DNA from: Alishewanella agri BL06
Lineage (GTDB): Bacteria; Pseudomonadota; Gammaproteobacteria; Enterobacterales; Alteromonadaceae
Direction: 5' to 3'
DNA: 32,094 nt
Assembly (NCBI RefSeq): GCF_000272005.1
Contig: NZ_AKKU01000007.1
Span: 1 to 32,094 of the forward strand
The position numbers and the translations under genes were made by a program. Shown in pieces: positions 7,808-17,236 of the stretch (within the stretch, counting starts at the first letter, position 1; the number at the start of each line of letters is the position of its first letter). Under the pieces are notes generated by a model. The model saw only the letters and a program-made list of their open reading frames with translations. It did no database searches and was not told the origin of the DNA.

Positions 7808-10438
7808 TTATTCTTCTTCGCCGGCGTCATCCTGCGCCAGTTGGCTGTCCTGTACCTCCGGCGTACGGACTACGTCTTCGGCATCAGCAAGCGCCGCCAC
7901 TTGCTCTTCCTGAATTTCAGCAATTCGCTCCACACCCGAGACTTTTTCGCCTTCCTGGGTACGGATCAGGATCACGCCCTGGGTGTTGCGCCCCACTTCT
8001 GACACTTCACGTACCCTAGTGCGTACCAGCGTACCTTTGTCCGAAATCATCATGATCTCGTCACTTTCTGCGACCTGAACTGCACCTACCACCAGGCCGT
8101 TACGCTCAGAGACCTTGATCGAGACCACACCCTGGGTAGCGCGGCTCTTGGTCGGATATTCGGTCAGTGCAGTACGTTTTCCATAGCCGTTTTCGGTTAC
8201 AGTCAGAATAGCGCCTTCGCCCTGAGGAATAATCAGTGACACCACACTGCCGCCATCGCGTAAGCGGATACCGCGTACACCGGTAGCGCCACGGCCCATT
8301 GGCCGCACTTCGTCTTCGGCAAAGCGTACAACCTTGCCATCATCCGAGAACAGCATAATTTCGTTGCTGCCATCGGTAATGCCAACGTCAATAAGCTTAT
8401 CGCCTTCATTCAGATTCACCGCAATAATACCGTTGCTGCGAGGCCGCGAGTATTCGGTCAAGGCGGTTTTCTTCACGGTACCATTGGCGGTGGCCATAAA
8501 GACGTACTTGCCTTCTTCGTATTCGCGTACCGGCAGGATGGCGTTAATGCGCTCGCCCTCTTCCAATGGCAGAATATTGACGATAGGTTTGCCACGTGCA
8601 GTGCGGCTGGCCAGCGGTAACTGATACACCTTCAGCCAGTATAAACGGCCGCGGTTCGAGAAACACAGAATGGTATCGTGGGTGCTGGCAACCAGCAGCT
8701 TATCGACGAAATCTTCATCTTTTACGGTAGTCGCGGCTTTACCGCGGCCACCACGGCGCTGCGCTTCATAATCAGACAGCGGCTGATATTTGGCATAACC
8801 CAGGTGCGATAAGGTCACCACCACATCTTCTTCGGTGATCAGATCTTCTAAGTTGATATCCAGCATATTGTCCTGGATCTCGGTGCGCCGGGCATCGCCG
8901 TACTGGGCTTTGGCTGCGGCAAGCTCTTCGCAGATCACTTCCATCAGCCGCTCCGGGCTTGCCAGGATATGCAGTAACTCAGCAATCAGATCCAACAGCT
9001 CTTTGTACTCGGCCAGGATCTTTTCATGTTCCAGACCCGTTAACTTGTGCAGACGTAAGTCGAGGATAGCCTGGGCTTGCTGCTCCGTCAGGAAGTACTG
9101 GCCGTCACGGATGCCAAAATGTTCTTCCAGCCATTCCGGACGCGCTGCATCCTGACCGGCACGTTCCAGCATGGCACTTACACCACCGAGCTCCCAGCCG
9201 CGCTCGACTAAGCCCGCTTTGGCTTCTGCCGGGCTGGCTGAGGTTTTAATCAGTTCGATAATGGCATCGATATTGGCCAGTGCAACGGCTAAACCCTCTA
9301 AGATATGGGCGCGTTCGCGGGCTTTACGCAGATCGTAAACCGTGCGGCGGGTCACCACTTCGCGTCGATGCAGAATAAAGTATTCCAGCATCTCTTTCAG
9401 GCTTAACAGCTTTGGCTGGCCATTGGCCAAGGCCACCATATTGATACCAAATACCGTTTGCATCTGGGTATTGGCATATAACTGGTTCAGCATCACGTCT
9501 GAGGATTCACCGCGTTTTAGCTCAATCACAATCCGCATGCCGTCTTTATCAGACTCATCACGTAGCGCTGAGATACCCTCAATGCGTTTTTCTTTTACCA
9601 GCTCGGCAATTTTTTCAATCAGCCGCGCTTTATTTACCTGATACGGAATTTCATTAACGATAATGGCTTCGCGACCGGTTTTCTCGTCGGTTTCCAACGT
9701 GGTTTTGGCGCGGATATACACCTTGCCGCGACCGGTACGGTAGGCTTCTTCAATACCTTTACGACCGTTGATAATGGCGGCGGTTGGGAAATCCGGACCC
9801 GGGATATATTGCATCAGTTCATGCAGTTCGATATCCGGATTAGCAATTAACGCCAGACAACCATCAATAATTTCATTCAGGTTATGCGGTGGAATATTGG
9901 TTGCCATACCTACGGCAATACCAGATGAGCCGTTAATCAGCAGGTTCGGGACCTTGGTCGGTAATACGGCAGGAATTTGTTCGGTGCCGTCATAGTTAGG
10001 CACGAAATCAACGGTTTCTTTGTCCAGATCGGCTAACAGCTCATGGGCAATGCGGGCCATTCTGACTTCGGTGTAACGCATGGCAGCGGCCGAGTCGCCG
10101 TCAATTGAACCAAAGTTACCCTGACCATCCACCAGCATATACCGTAGCGAAAATGGCTGAGCCATCCGCACGATAGTATCGTATACCGCACTGTCACCAT
10201 GCGGATGGTATTTACCGATAACGTCACCGACGACACGGGCGGATTTTTTGTAGGCCTTGTTCCAGTCGTTACCCAGTTCCTTCATGGCAAACAACACGCG
10301 GCGGTGCACTGGCTTCAGACCATCCCTGACATCGGGTAAGGCCCGGCCAACGATTACGCTCATGGCATAATCGAGGTAGGAATTTTTTAATTCCTCTTCG
10401 ATATTTATTGGAACTATTTCTCTGGCCAGATCTGTCAT
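7808..10438 (-). CDS. gyrA: DNA gyrase subunit A
   Basis: Breakage-reunion subunit of DNA gyrase, the A2B2 enzyme that introduces negative supercoils. The 876-aa protein (E. coli 875) carries the catalytic tyrosine Y122 in AAMRYTE. The quinolone-determining region reads [13 protein letters not shown] with S83 and D87, the unmutated susceptible-type residues. The C-terminal beta-pinwheel opens with the canonical GyrA box QRRGGRGK, and a short acidic tail ends DDAGEEE. The ATG at 10438 is preceded by AAGGGAAA at slightly long spacing. It diverges from ubiG, an arrangement shared with E. coli. Confidence 0.99.
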   Translation of the reverse strand: MTDLAREIVPINIEEELKNSYLDYAMSVIVGRALPDVRDGLKPVHRRVLFAMKELGNDWNKAYKKSARVVGDVIGKYHPHGDSAVYDTIVRMAQPFSLRYMLVDGQGNFGSIDGDSAAAMRYTEVRMARIAHELLADLDKETVDFVPNYDGTEQIPAVLPTKVPNLLINGSSGIAVGMATNIPPHNLNEIIDGCLALIANPDIELHELMQYIPGPDFPTAAIINGRKGIEEAYRTGRGKVYIRAKTTLETDEKTGREAIIVNEIPYQVNKARLIEKIAELVKEKRIEGISALRDESDKDGMRIVIELKRGESSDVMLNQLYANTQMQTVFGINMVALANGQPKLLSLKEMLEYFILHRREVVTRRTVYDLRKARERAHILEGLAVALANIDAIIELIKTSASPAEAKAGLVERGWELGGVSAMLERAGQDAARPEWLEEHFGIRDGQYFLTEQQAQAILDLRLHKLTGLEHEKILAEYKELLDLIAELLHILASPERLMEVICEELAAAKAQYGDARRTEIQDNMLDINLEDLITEEDVVVTLSHLGYAKYQPLSDYEAQRRGGRGKAATTVKDEDFVDKLLVASTHDTILCFSNRGRLYWLKVYQLPLASRTARGKPIVNILPLEEGERINAILPVREYEEGKYVFMATANGTVKKTALTEYSRPRSNGIIAVNLNEGDKLIDVGITDGSNEIMLFSDDGKVVRFAEDEVRPMGRGATGVRGIRLRDGGSVVSLIIPQGEGAILTVTENGYGKRTALTEYPTKSRATQGVVSIKVSERNGLVVGAVQVAESDEIMMISDKGTLVRTRVREVSEVGRNTQGVILIRTQEGEKVSGVERIAEIQEEQVAALADAEDVVRTPEVQDSQLAQDDAGEEE

Positions 10439-10511
10439 AAAACGTTATTTTCCCTTAAATCAGATAGATAACTCGCTTTTCTTGCCTTTGTTTAGCGCGA
10501 GACAACGCCGG

Positions 10512-10539
10512 ATTCTATCACAGAAATATTACCTTGCCA
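10512..10539 (-). promoter_or_regulatory. Possible gyrA promoter
   Basis: On the minus strand a -10-like TAGAAT (10517-10512) has a weak -35, TGGCAA (10539-10534), at 16 nt and a GC-rich discriminator CCGGCG. It lies about 75 nt upstream of gyrA. In E. coli gyrA expression depends on an unusual supercoiling-sensitive -10 region, so a poor -35 is not surprising. Low confidence. Confidence 0.35.
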
Positions 10540-10573
10540 TGCCTGTTTGCACCGCCTGCTCGAATTGCCGCCG

Positions 10574-10601
10574 TTGCCAGCACCGGCTAAGGCTTTATAA
10601 T
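10574..10601 (+). promoter_or_regulatory. ubiG promoter
   Basis: TTGCCA (10574-10579), a 16-nt spacer and a perfect TATAAT (10596-10601). Transcription should begin near 10608. This places the in-frame ATG at 10600, which lies inside the -10 box, outside the mRNA and supports the ubiG start at 10627. Confidence 0.75.
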
Positions 10602-10626
10602 GCGCGAAAACAATCAGGTAGTGACT

Positions 10627-11355
10627 ATGAACAGCCCCGATAACTTCGATAAAAACAGTAACGTCGATCAGAATGAAATCAGTAAGTTTAATGAGATTGC
10701 TGCCCGCTGGTGGGATCCGGAAGGTGAGTTTAAACCACTGCATTTATTAAATCCGACCCGCTTAGGTTATATCAGTGATCAGCTCGGTGGGCTGTTTGGC
10801 CGAAATACTCTCGACGTCGGCTGTGGCGGTGGCATTCTGGCCGAGAGTATGGCGCGCGCCGGCGCAAAGGTAACTGGTATTGATATGGCGCCGGATGGTT
10901 TGAATGTCGCCCGCCTGCATGCCCTGGAAGCCGGAGTAAATATTGATTATCAGCAAAGCACCGCAGAAGATTTTGCCGAGCGTCACGCCGGCGAATTTGA
11001 GCTGGTGACCTGTATGGAAATGCTGGAGCATGTACCGGATCCGGCATCGGTGGTGCGCGCCTGCGCCGAACTGGCTGCGCCAGGTGCAACGCTGGTATTC
11101 TCGACCATTAATAAAACCGCCAAAGCGTACCTGTTTGCCATAGTCGGCGCTGAGTATCTGTTAAAGCTGGTACCGCGTGGTACCCATCAGTTTGATAAGT
11201 TTATCCGCCCCTCAGTACTGATGCGCTATATCGAAGACGCCGGTTTGGAATTAGTGGACGCCACTGGTCTGCATTTTAACCCGCTGAATAACAGCTTTAA
11301 GCTTGGTGCCGGTTTGGATGTAAACTACTTTGTGGTAGCACGTAAGCCGGTCTGA
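10627..11355 (+). CDS. ubiG: Ubiquinone biosynthesis O-methyltransferase
   Basis: SAM-dependent methyltransferase performing both O-methylations of ubiquinone biosynthesis on membrane-associated intermediates. The 242-aa product shows the family N-terminal block [20 protein letters not shown]. The SAM motif is [12 protein letters not shown] (residues 62-73), followed by IDM for the acidic loop. [11 protein letters not shown] and a C-terminal NYFVVARKP complete the match. I chose the ATG at 10627 because it gives the E. coli-like length (240), has AGGT upstream and follows a strong promoter. A start nine codons earlier would lie inside the -10 box. It diverges from gyrA, as in E. coli. Confidence 0.96.
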   Translation: MNSPDNFDKNSNVDQNEISKFNEIAARWWDPEGEFKPLHLLNPTRLGYISDQLGGLFGRNTLDVGCGGGILAESMARAGAKVTGIDMAPDGLNVARLHALEAGVNIDYQQSTAEDFAERHAGEFELVTCMEMLEHVPDPASVVRACAELAAPGATLVFSTINKTAKAYLFAIVGAEYLLKLVPRGTHQFDKFIRPSVLMRYIEDAGLELVDATGLHFNPLNNSFKLGAGLDVNYFVVARKPV

Positions 11356-11362
11356 TGGCAAG

Positions 11363-11393
11363 GCAGCCAGTGGTACTGATTTGCTCTGGCTGC
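11363..11393 (+). terminator. Hairpin after ubiG, possible weak terminator
   Basis: GCAGCCAG (11363-11370) and CTGGCTGC (11386-11393) form a perfect 8-bp stem with a 15-nt loop, 7 nt after the ubiG stop. No U-tract follows, so termination would be Rho-aided or partial. Confidence 0.4.
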
Positions 11394-11560
11394 TAAATAA
11401 CCGCTTAAACTAAAAATGCCGCTTTATAGAACAAATAAATCCAAGCAAAAAAATCTATAAAAAAGCTTGCCTCTGACCGGTGCATCCGGGCACACTGAAC
11501 TCAAGGTTAGTGGCTGCTAACCGGCAAAAAAACTGCACAAAAAAGCCGCTTTTTCCTTGC

Positions 11561-11624
11561 TTGCAAATTCCAACAATACACACTATCTTGTGATCGTCTT
11601 TTGAAATACACCCATATGTTGTGT
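11561..11624 (+). promoter_or_regulatory. nrdA control region: promoter and paired NrdR boxes
   Basis: Within the 352-bp ubiG-nrdA gap two NrdR-like boxes are visible: ACACTATCTTGTGA (11580-11593) and CCCATATGTTGTGT (11611-11624). Their starts are exactly 31 bp apart, the roughly three-turn spacing known for NrdR operators. The first overlaps a candidate -10, TATCTT (11584-11589), which is 17 nt from TTGCAA (11561-11566). This is the expected geometry for repression of class Ia RNR by the ATP/dATP-sensing repressor NrdR. The rest of the gap is AT-rich and contains a GGTTAG/CTAACC hairpin (11505-11522) but no gene. I found no consensus DnaA box in it, unlike E. coli nrdA. Confidence 0.75.
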
Positions 11625-11707
11625 AAATCGTCAGCAACCCGGGTGTATTGATAGCCGTGCGCTAAACCCGATTCACTTATTATTAAAAGAAATGGAATAC
11701 TTCAGCG

Positions 11708-13993
11708 ATGACTCAAACTCTTTTTGTGACTAAGCGCGATGGTCGGCGCGAACCTCTGGATTTAGATAAAATTCACCGCGTCATTGACTGGGCGGCCGAG
11801 GGGTTAAAAAACGTGTCGGTGTCGCAGGTGGAACTGAAATCCCATATTCAGTTCTATGATGGCATCAAGTCGTCCGATATTCATGAAACCATTATCAAGG
11901 CCGCTGCCGACCTGATCTCAAAAGAGACCCCGGATTACCAGTATATGGCGGCCCGGCTGGCAGTATTCCATTTACGCAAAAAAGCCTATGGTCAATTCGA
12001 ACCACCCCACCTGTACGATCAGGTGGTGAAGATGGTCGAAGCCAAACGCTACGATATGCATATTCTGGCTGATTACAGCCGCGAAGAGCTGGATATCCTG
12101 AACAGCTATATCGACCATAGCCGCGATCTGAATTTCAGTTATGCTGCCGTTAAGCAGTTGGAAGGTAAATATCTGGTACAAAACCGGGTAACCGGTGAGA
12201 TTTATGAAAGCGCCCAGTTCCTCTATATGCTGGTTGCTGCCTGTTTATTTGCCAATTACCCGAAGAGCACCCGGCTGGACTATGTACGCCGCTTTTATGA
12301 TGCGACGTCGCTGTTTAAGATTTCACTGCCAACACCTATTATGTCGGGTGTGCGTACCCCAACCCGTCAGTTCAGCTCCTGCGTACTGATTGAGTGTGGT
12401 GACAGCCTGGATTCGATCAATGCCACCTCCAGTGCCATTGTAAAGTACGTGTCGCAGCGCGCCGGTATTGGTATTAACGCCGGCCGTATTCGCGCCCTGG
12501 GTAGCCCAATCCGCAATGGCGAAGCCTTTCATACTGGCTGTATCCCGTTTTATAAGCATTTCCAGACCGCAGTAAAAAGCTGCTCGCAAGGCGGTGTGCG
12601 TGGTGGTGCTGCCACCCTGTTCTACCCCTTATGGCATCTGGAAGTGGAATCGCTGCTGGTACTAAAAAATAACCGCGGTGTAGAAGAGAACCGGGTACGG
12701 CATCTGGACTATGGCGTGCAGTTTAACCGCCTGATGTATCAGCGCCTGATTAAAGATGACTATATCACCTTATTCAGCCCGTCTGATGTGCCAGGGCTGT
12801 ATGATGCCTTCTTTGAAGATCAGGAAAAGTTTGAAGCCTTATATGTGAAGTATGAAGCTGACAGCAAGATCCGTAAAAAGCGCATTAAGGCAGTCGAACT
12901 CTTTACCTTATTTATGCAGGAGCGCGCCAGTACCGGCCGCATTTACCTGCAAAACGTCGATCACTGCAATACGCACAGTCCGTTTAACCCGGCACTGGCT
13001 CCGGTACGGCAAAGCAACCTGTGTCTGGAAATTGCGCTGCCGACCAAGCCGCTGGAGCATGTTAATGATCCAAACGGTGAGATTGCGCTCTGCACACTGT
13101 CAGCCTTTAACCTCGGCGCCATTGAACAGCTGGACGAGTTTGAACCGCTGGCGGATTTAGCGGTGCGGGCACTGGATAGTCTGCTGGATTATCAGGACTA
13201 CCCTATTCCGGCCGCACAATCCGGTTCCATGGCGCGCCGCACCTTGGGCATTGGTGTCATTAACTACGCCTACTACCTGGCGAAGCATGGCGTTAAATAC
13301 TCGGACGGCTCGGCCAACGCCCTGACCCACCGCACCTTTGAAGCAATGCAGTACTATCTGCTGAAAGCCTCGGTGAAACTGGCGCAGGAGCAAGGCCCTT
13401 GTCCGAAGTTTAACGAAACCACTTATGCGCAGGGTATTCTGCCGATTGATACCTATAAAAAGGATCTGGATAAGGTTTGTGCTGAAGCCTTACAACTGGA
13501 TTGGGAGCAGCTGCGTAAAGATATTCAGCAGTATGGCCTGCGTAACTCAACGTTATCAGCGCTGATGCCATCTGAGACCTCATCGCAGATCTCGAATGCT
13601 ACTAACGGTATCGAGCCGCCGCGCGGTCATATCAGCGTTAAGGCCAGTAAAGACGGCATCTTAAAGCAGGTTGTGCCGGAGTATGAGCGCTTAAAAGATC
13701 AGTACGAGCTGCTGTGGGATATTCCATCAAACGATGGTTATCTGACGCTGGTGGCAATTATGCAGAAATTTATCGACCAGACCATTTCGGCTAACACCAA
13801 CTATGATCCGGCCAAGTTCGAAGGCGGTAAAGTACCGATGAAGATCCTGCTGAAAGATCTGCTTACCGCTTATAAGCTGGGTGTGAAGACAATGTATTAT
13901 CACAACACCCGTGATGGCGCTTCTGATATCCAGGATGATATCAAGCCCGCAGCAGAAGACGACGGCTGCGCCGGTGGCGCCTGTAAGATCTAA
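11708..13993 (+). CDS. nrdA: Ribonucleoside-diphosphate reductase 1 alpha subunit (class Ia)
   Basis: Catalytic subunit of aerobic ribonucleotide reductase, reducing NDPs to dNDPs. At 761 aa it equals E. coli NrdA in length. An N-terminal ATP cone (VTKRDGRREPLDLDKIHR) gives dATP feedback. The active site has C225 (SSCVLIECG), C439 and E441 (NLCLEIALP), and C462 (ALCTLSAF), E. coli numbering. The radical-transfer tyrosine pair is in KTMYYHNTRDG, and the C-terminal shuttle cysteines in DDGCAGGACKI. GGAA lies about ten bases before the ATG. It heads nrdA-nrdB-yfaE, and its promoter carries NrdR-like boxes. Confidence 0.99.
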   Translation: MTQTLFVTKRDGRREPLDLDKIHRVIDWAAEGLKNVSVSQVELKSHIQFYDGIKSSDIHETIIKAAADLISKETPDYQYMAARLAVFHLRKKAYGQFEPPHLYDQVVKMVEAKRYDMHILADYSREELDILNSYIDHSRDLNFSYAAVKQLEGKYLVQNRVTGEIYESAQFLYMLVAACLFANYPKSTRLDYVRRFYDATSLFKISLPTPIMSGVRTPTRQFSSCVLIECGDSLDSINATSSAIVKYVSQRAGIGINAGRIRALGSPIRNGEAFHTGCIPFYKHFQTAVKSCSQGGVRGGAATLFYPLWHLEVESLLVLKNNRGVEENRVRHLDYGVQFNRLMYQRLIKDDYITLFSPSDVPGLYDAFFEDQEKFEALYVKYEADSKIRKKRIKAVELFTLFMQERASTGRIYLQNVDHCNTHSPFNPALAPVRQSNLCLEIALPTKPLEHVNDPNGEIALCTLSAFNLGAIEQLDEFEPLADLAVRALDSLLDYQDYPIPAAQSGSMARRTLGIGVINYAYYLAKHGVKYSDGSANALTHRTFEAMQYYLLKASVKLAQEQGPCPKFNETTYAQGILPIDTYKKDLDKVCAEALQLDWEQLRKDIQQYGLRNSTLSALMPSETSSQISNATNGIEPPRGHISVKASKDGILKQVVPEYERLKDQYELLWDIPSNDGYLTLVAIMQKFIDQTISANTNYDPAKFEGGKVPMKILLKDLLTAYKLGVKTMYYHNTRDGASDIQDDIKPAAEDDGCAGGACKI

Positions 13994-14000
13994 TGCAGTG

Positions 14001-14025
14001 AAGAGCGGCCCGGCCGCTCTTTTTT
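14001..14025 (+). terminator. Intrinsic terminator hairpin between nrdA and nrdB
   Basis: AAGAGCGG (14001-14008) and CCGCTCTT (14014-14021) form a stem around a 5-nt GC loop, followed by an unbroken T-run to 14025. It begins 7 nt after the nrdA stop and 62 nt before the nrdB start. Because nrdB follows with no obvious promoter of its own, this is probably a partial terminator, or a 3'-end stability element that sets the nrdA:nrdB mRNA ratio. Confidence 0.8.
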
Positions 14026-14062
14026 AGTAAGTTTTTGTCAGATTCTCAGGATTAAAATCAGC

Positions 14063-15193
14063 ATGGCGTACACCACCTTTAACCGCAATATCAATGACCA
14101 GCTCAAGGAACCGATGTTCTTTGGTAATGCCGTAAACGTCTCCCGTTATGACCAGCAAAAGTATCCGATTTTTGAAAAGCTGATCGAAAAGCAGCTGAGC
14201 TTTTTCTGGCGGCCGGAAGAAATTGACGTCAGTAAAGATCGGATTGATTTCCAGCAATTACCTGAGCATGAAAAACATATCTTTATCAGCAATCTGAAAT
14301 ACCAGACGCTGCTGGACTCGGTACAGGGCCGTTCGCCAAACGTCGCACTGTTGCCAATAGTGTCTATTCCAGAGCTGGAAACCTGGATTGAAACCTGGGC
14401 CTTTAGTGAAACCATTCACAGCCGCAGCTATACCCATATTATCCGTAATATCAGTGCTGAACCGCATAAGATCTTCGACGATATTATGCTGAACGAGCGA
14501 ATTTTAGAGCGCGCCGTTGATGTGACCCGTTACTATGACGATCTGATTGATGGCATTAATCTGTATCAGCGTTGTGGTGAAGGCACTCACCAGATTAATG
14601 GTAAGAGCGAGCAGATCACGCTGCGTGAGCTGAAAAAGCGGCTTTACCTGTGCTTAATGTCGGTAAACGTGTTAGAAGCGATCCGCTTTTATGTCAGCTT
14701 TGCCTGCAGTTTTGCTTTTGCCGAACGTGAGCTGATGGAAGGGAATGCCAAGATTATCCGGCTGATTGCCCGCGATGAAGCGCTGCATCTCACCGGTACC
14801 CAGCATATGCTGAATATTCTGGCCAGCGGTGATGATGATCCGGAAATGGCGGAAATTGCCAAAGAGTGCGAAGAGGAATCTTACGCCATCTTTATGCGCG
14901 CGGCAGAGCAGGAAAAGGACTGGGCAGCCTATCTGTTTAAAGATGGTTCGATGATTGGCCTGAACAAAGATATTCTGTGTCAGTATGTCGAGTTTATTAC
15001 CAATAGCCGGATGCAGGCTGTCGGCTTAAAACCACGCTTTGCTACCACCCAAAACCCTATTCCGTGGATCAATACCTGGCTGGTATCTGACAATGTGCAG
15101 GTGGCACCGCAGGAATCGGAGATCAGCTCCTATCTGGTAGGACAGATTGATAACGAAGTCGATACCGCCGACTTTGGTGATTTTGATCTGTAA
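14063..15193 (+). CDS. nrdB: Ribonucleoside-diphosphate reductase 1 beta subunit (class Ia)
   Basis: Radical-generating subunit of class Ia RNR with a diferric-tyrosyl cofactor. The 376-aa protein matches E. coli NrdB. Metal ligands are D85 in TLLDSVQGR, then E116 and H119 in [10 protein letters not shown], with the radical tyrosine Y123 (E. coli Y122, numbered without Met). The second ligand half is in [10 protein letters not shown] and [13 protein letters not shown]. The C-terminus, ending [10 protein letters not shown], is the tail that docks on NrdA. AGGA lies upstream of the ATG. The yfaE ferredoxin follows after 5 nt, as in E. coli. Confidence 0.99.
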   Translation: MAYTTFNRNINDQLKEPMFFGNAVNVSRYDQQKYPIFEKLIEKQLSFFWRPEEIDVSKDRIDFQQLPEHEKHIFISNLKYQTLLDSVQGRSPNVALLPIVSIPELETWIETWAFSETIHSRSYTHIIRNISAEPHKIFDDIMLNERILERAVDVTRYYDDLIDGINLYQRCGEGTHQINGKSEQITLRELKKRLYLCLMSVNVLEAIRFYVSFACSFAFAERELMEGNAKIIRLIARDEALHLTGTQHMLNILASGDDDPEMAEIAKECEEESYAIFMRAAEQEKDWAAYLFKDGSMIGLNKDILCQYVEFITNSRMQAVGLKPRFATTQNPIPWINTWLVSDNVQVAPQESEISSYLVGQIDNEVDTADFGDFDL

Positions 15194-15198
15194 CGCCG

Positions 15199-15456
15199 AT
15201 GCCGCAGGTTCGCATTAACGGCGAGGTCGTCGTCAACTTCGATGGCTCCTCGCCTAACCTGCTACAGTTTCTGGAGCAACAGCAGCAGGCGGTTAACTAT
15301 CAGTGCCGTGAGGGTTTTTGCGGCGCCTGTCGTTGTAAGTTATTGAATGGACAAGTCAGTTACCTGCAAGAGCCACTGGCTTTTGTCCGCCGTGGCGAAT
15401 TCTTGCCATGTTGCAGTATTCCCAAGACCGATATCGAACTGGAAATTCCGAAATAA
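15199..15456 (+). CDS. yfaE: 2Fe-2S ferredoxin for NrdB cofactor maintenance
   Basis: Small 85-aa plant-type [2Fe-2S] ferredoxin. E. coli YfaE (84 aa) supplies electrons to rebuild and maintain the NrdB diferric-tyrosyl radical. The cluster loop CREGFCGACRC gives C36, C41 and C44, and LPCCS (C71/C72) gives the fourth ligand, the expected spacing. The start lies 5 nt after the nrdB stop with no independent ribosome site, so it is probably translationally coupled. Size, motif and position make the assignment firm; the role is known from E. coli. Confidence 0.94.
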   Translation: MPQVRINGEVVVNFDGSSPNLLQFLEQQQQAVNYQCREGFCGACRCKLLNGQVSYLQEPLAFVRRGEFLPCCSIPKTDIELEIPK

Positions 15457-15463
15457 ATGGTAT

Positions 15464-15485
15464 TTTTGCTTAAGTTAAAGCAAAA
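15464..15485 (+). terminator. AT-rich hairpin after yfaE
   Basis: TTTTGCTT (15464-15471) pairs with AAGCAAAA (15478-15485) across a 6-nt loop, 7 nt after the yfaE stop. It lacks a following U-tract, so it may be only a weak terminator or stability hairpin before the TPR gene. Confidence 0.35.
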
Positions 15486-15522
15486 TTAGCGCCGGATTTT
15501 TTCTAGTTATCGACGGTTGTTC

Positions 15523-16494
15523 ATGAAAGCTCTGCTTCTCTCCCTGCTGTTAACCATACCGCTGTCGGCTCCGGCCAGCAGCGATTATACGTCGCTATTC
15601 GCCAAGGCTCGTTATACTGAGTTATTACAACAACTGGAGCAGGATCCGGTCGCACAGCAGGATCCGGAATTGATGCTATTGCGTGCCAGAGCACTGATCC
15701 AACAACAGTTTCGGGAAGAAGCCAATACGCTGCTTAACGAGTTGATTCAACAGTTCCCTGAGCACAGTGCCCTGCTTACTCAGGCAGCGCTAAATAAAAT
15801 TGCACTCGCCAATAGCGGCAATATCTTTAACGCTCGCAAAAGAGCCACCGATGGTCTGGACCTGCTGCAAAAAGCCATCAGCCTGGATCCGAAAAACTAT
15901 CTGGCGCAACAAGCGCTGATTAACTTTTATCAGGTTGCGCCGGCTACGGCAGGTGGTAGCAAAGCCCTGGCAGCAGAACTTACCGAACAATTGTTCGCGC
16001 TCGATCCGGTGCAAGGTACCTTGGCCAGAGCCAGTAATGCCGTTGCAGAAGGTCGCCTGAGTGATGCGCTGGCGCTGTTGGATGCTCAGTTGGTACAAAC
16101 GCCGGATAACACTGAACTGTTGCTGCGTAAGGCTGCCATCTTAACTCAGCAGAGTGCATTTCTCGTGGCACAGCAAACCTATTTGCAGCTACAGCCCTTA
16201 TTGACCGATGAAATCAGCCGCCATAACGTTAATTTTCAACTTGGCCGGCTTGCGGTCTTTACTGAGCATTATCAGGCTGAGGGTATTCAGGCTTTAGAGG
16301 CCTACCTCGCCTTCTACGATGGTAGTCAGCAACTGCGGTTACCGCGTGCTAAGTTACGGCTGGCGCAGTTATACCTGCGTCAGGGCGATAAGGTGCGTGC
16401 CAATGCCTTGTATCAGCAAATTGCCCGCATGGTCATCGAGGAACCAGACTTTATTGAAGCCAGAGCACAGCTCGCCGCTCAGCTTAGTCAATAA
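15523..16494 (+). CDS. Periplasmic TPR-repeat protein, function unknown
   Basis: 323-residue protein with a cleavable signal peptide (MKALLLSLLLTIPLSAPA, cleavage around residue 18-20), so exported to the periplasm. There is no lipobox cysteine. The mature part is almost all helical TPR-like repeats, for example LDLLQKAISLDPKNYLAQQA and LSDALALLDAQLVQTPDN. A distinctive PATAGGSKALA segment appears in many gammaproteobacterial TPR proteins. I prefer the ATG at 15523 to a TTG two codons earlier. Such proteins are scaffolds, and no enzymatic domain is visible. It follows yfaE by 66 nt and may be read from the nrd operon or its own promoter. A bidirectional terminator follows. Confidence 0.8.
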   Translation: MKALLLSLLLTIPLSAPASSDYTSLFAKARYTELLQQLEQDPVAQQDPELMLLRARALIQQQFREEANTLLNELIQQFPEHSALLTQAALNKIALANSGNIFNARKRATDGLDLLQKAISLDPKNYLAQQALINFYQVAPATAGGSKALAAELTEQLFALDPVQGTLARASNAVAEGRLSDALALLDAQLVQTPDNTELLLRKAAILTQQSAFLVAQQTYLQLQPLLTDEISRHNVNFQLGRLAVFTEHYQAEGIQALEAYLAFYDGSQQLRLPRAKLRLAQLYLRQGDKVRANALYQQIARMVIEEPDFIEARAQLAAQLSQ

Positions 16495-16498
16495 AATA

Positions 16499-16533
16499 AA
16501 AACCCCGACGGTTTAAGTTGCCATCGGGGTTTT
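16499..16533. terminator. Bidirectional terminator between TPR gene and yceI
   Basis: AAAACCCCGA (16499-16508) pairs perfectly with TCGGGGTTTT (16524-16533), and partial pairing continues inside. T-rich tails exist on both strands, so it serves the converging TPR gene and yceI. Confidence 0.85.
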
Positions 16534-16549
16534 ATTCTGATTGGCGTTA

Positions 16550-17119
16550 TTACTTCCGAATACCTTCGACACTCAGTTCCAGATATACGGTAGCGGAAGC
16601 CGGGCCCAGATCGTAATTAATGCCAAAATCTTTCAGTGCAAAAGCCGCAGTACCGGCAAAACCGGCGCGGTAGCCGCCCCAAGGATCCTGACCTTCACCA
16701 ATTTTTTCTGCCGCAATCACAATATCTTTGGTCACGCCATTTAAGGTGAATTTACCGTGCAGCTCAAAGTTATCGCCACTGGTTGGTACTACTTTAGTGC
16801 TGACAAAGCTGGACTGTGGGAATTTTTCGACATTCAGGAAGTCCGCGCTACGTAAATGCTGATCACGCTCAGTGTGGTTGGAATCAATACTCTTGGTATC
16901 GATAGTCACATTGATTTTTGAAGCGGCCAGATTATTGCTGTCGTAACTAAAATCGCCGCTGAAATCGTTAAAGCGGCCATACAACCAGCTGTAACCTAAA
17001 TGGCTAATCTTAAATTGAATAAAGGCATGCGCGCCTTCCGTGTCTATCACGTAATCAGCAGCTTGGGCAGGCAAAGCCATTAAGGCGGCTAAAGATGATG
17101 CTAACAGTAATTTTTTCAT
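16550..17119 (-). CDS. yceI: YceI-family periplasmic lipid-binding protein
   Basis: 189-aa secreted protein of the YceI family, lipocalin-like beta-barrels whose studied members bind polyisoprenoids or long-chain amphiphiles in the periplasm. The signal peptide [20 protein letters not shown] is cut after residue 20. The mature start [25 protein letters not shown] is diagnostic, as are [17 protein letters not shown] and the C-terminal lipocalin strands. GGAGGAA gives a strong ribosome site. In E. coli yceI is induced by base and osmotic stress; nothing in this sequence shows its regulation. It is transcribed in the same direction as trhO but separated from it by 201 bp containing DnaA boxes. 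Confidence 0.93.
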   Translation of the reverse strand: MKKLLLASSLAALMALPAQAADYVIDTEGAHAFIQFKISHLGYSWLYGRFNDFSGDFSYDSNNLAASKINVTIDTKSIDSNHTERDQHLRSADFLNVEKFPQSSFVSTKVVPTSGDNFELHGKFTLNGVTKDIVIAAEKIGEGQDPWGGYRAGFAGTAAFALKDFGINYDLGPASATVYLELSVEGIRK

Positions 17120-17236
17120 CAGGTTCCTCCGGAAGATAGTCGTTACAAAACATGATCTAGCTTACCGGAAAGAACCCGAAAGAAAATTGCATTAAAACGC
17201 AGATACCGTTCTGATATTTAGAACTAACCTGTGGTT

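Noticed and set aside
7938..10438. Quinolone-resistance mutation in gyrA
   Set aside because: The determining region keeps S83 and D87, the susceptible-type residues.
11455..11637. 60-codon minus-strand frame in the ubiG-nrdA gap
   Set aside because: It covers the NrdR-like boxes and AT-rich promoter DNA, and has no ribosome site or recognisable domain.
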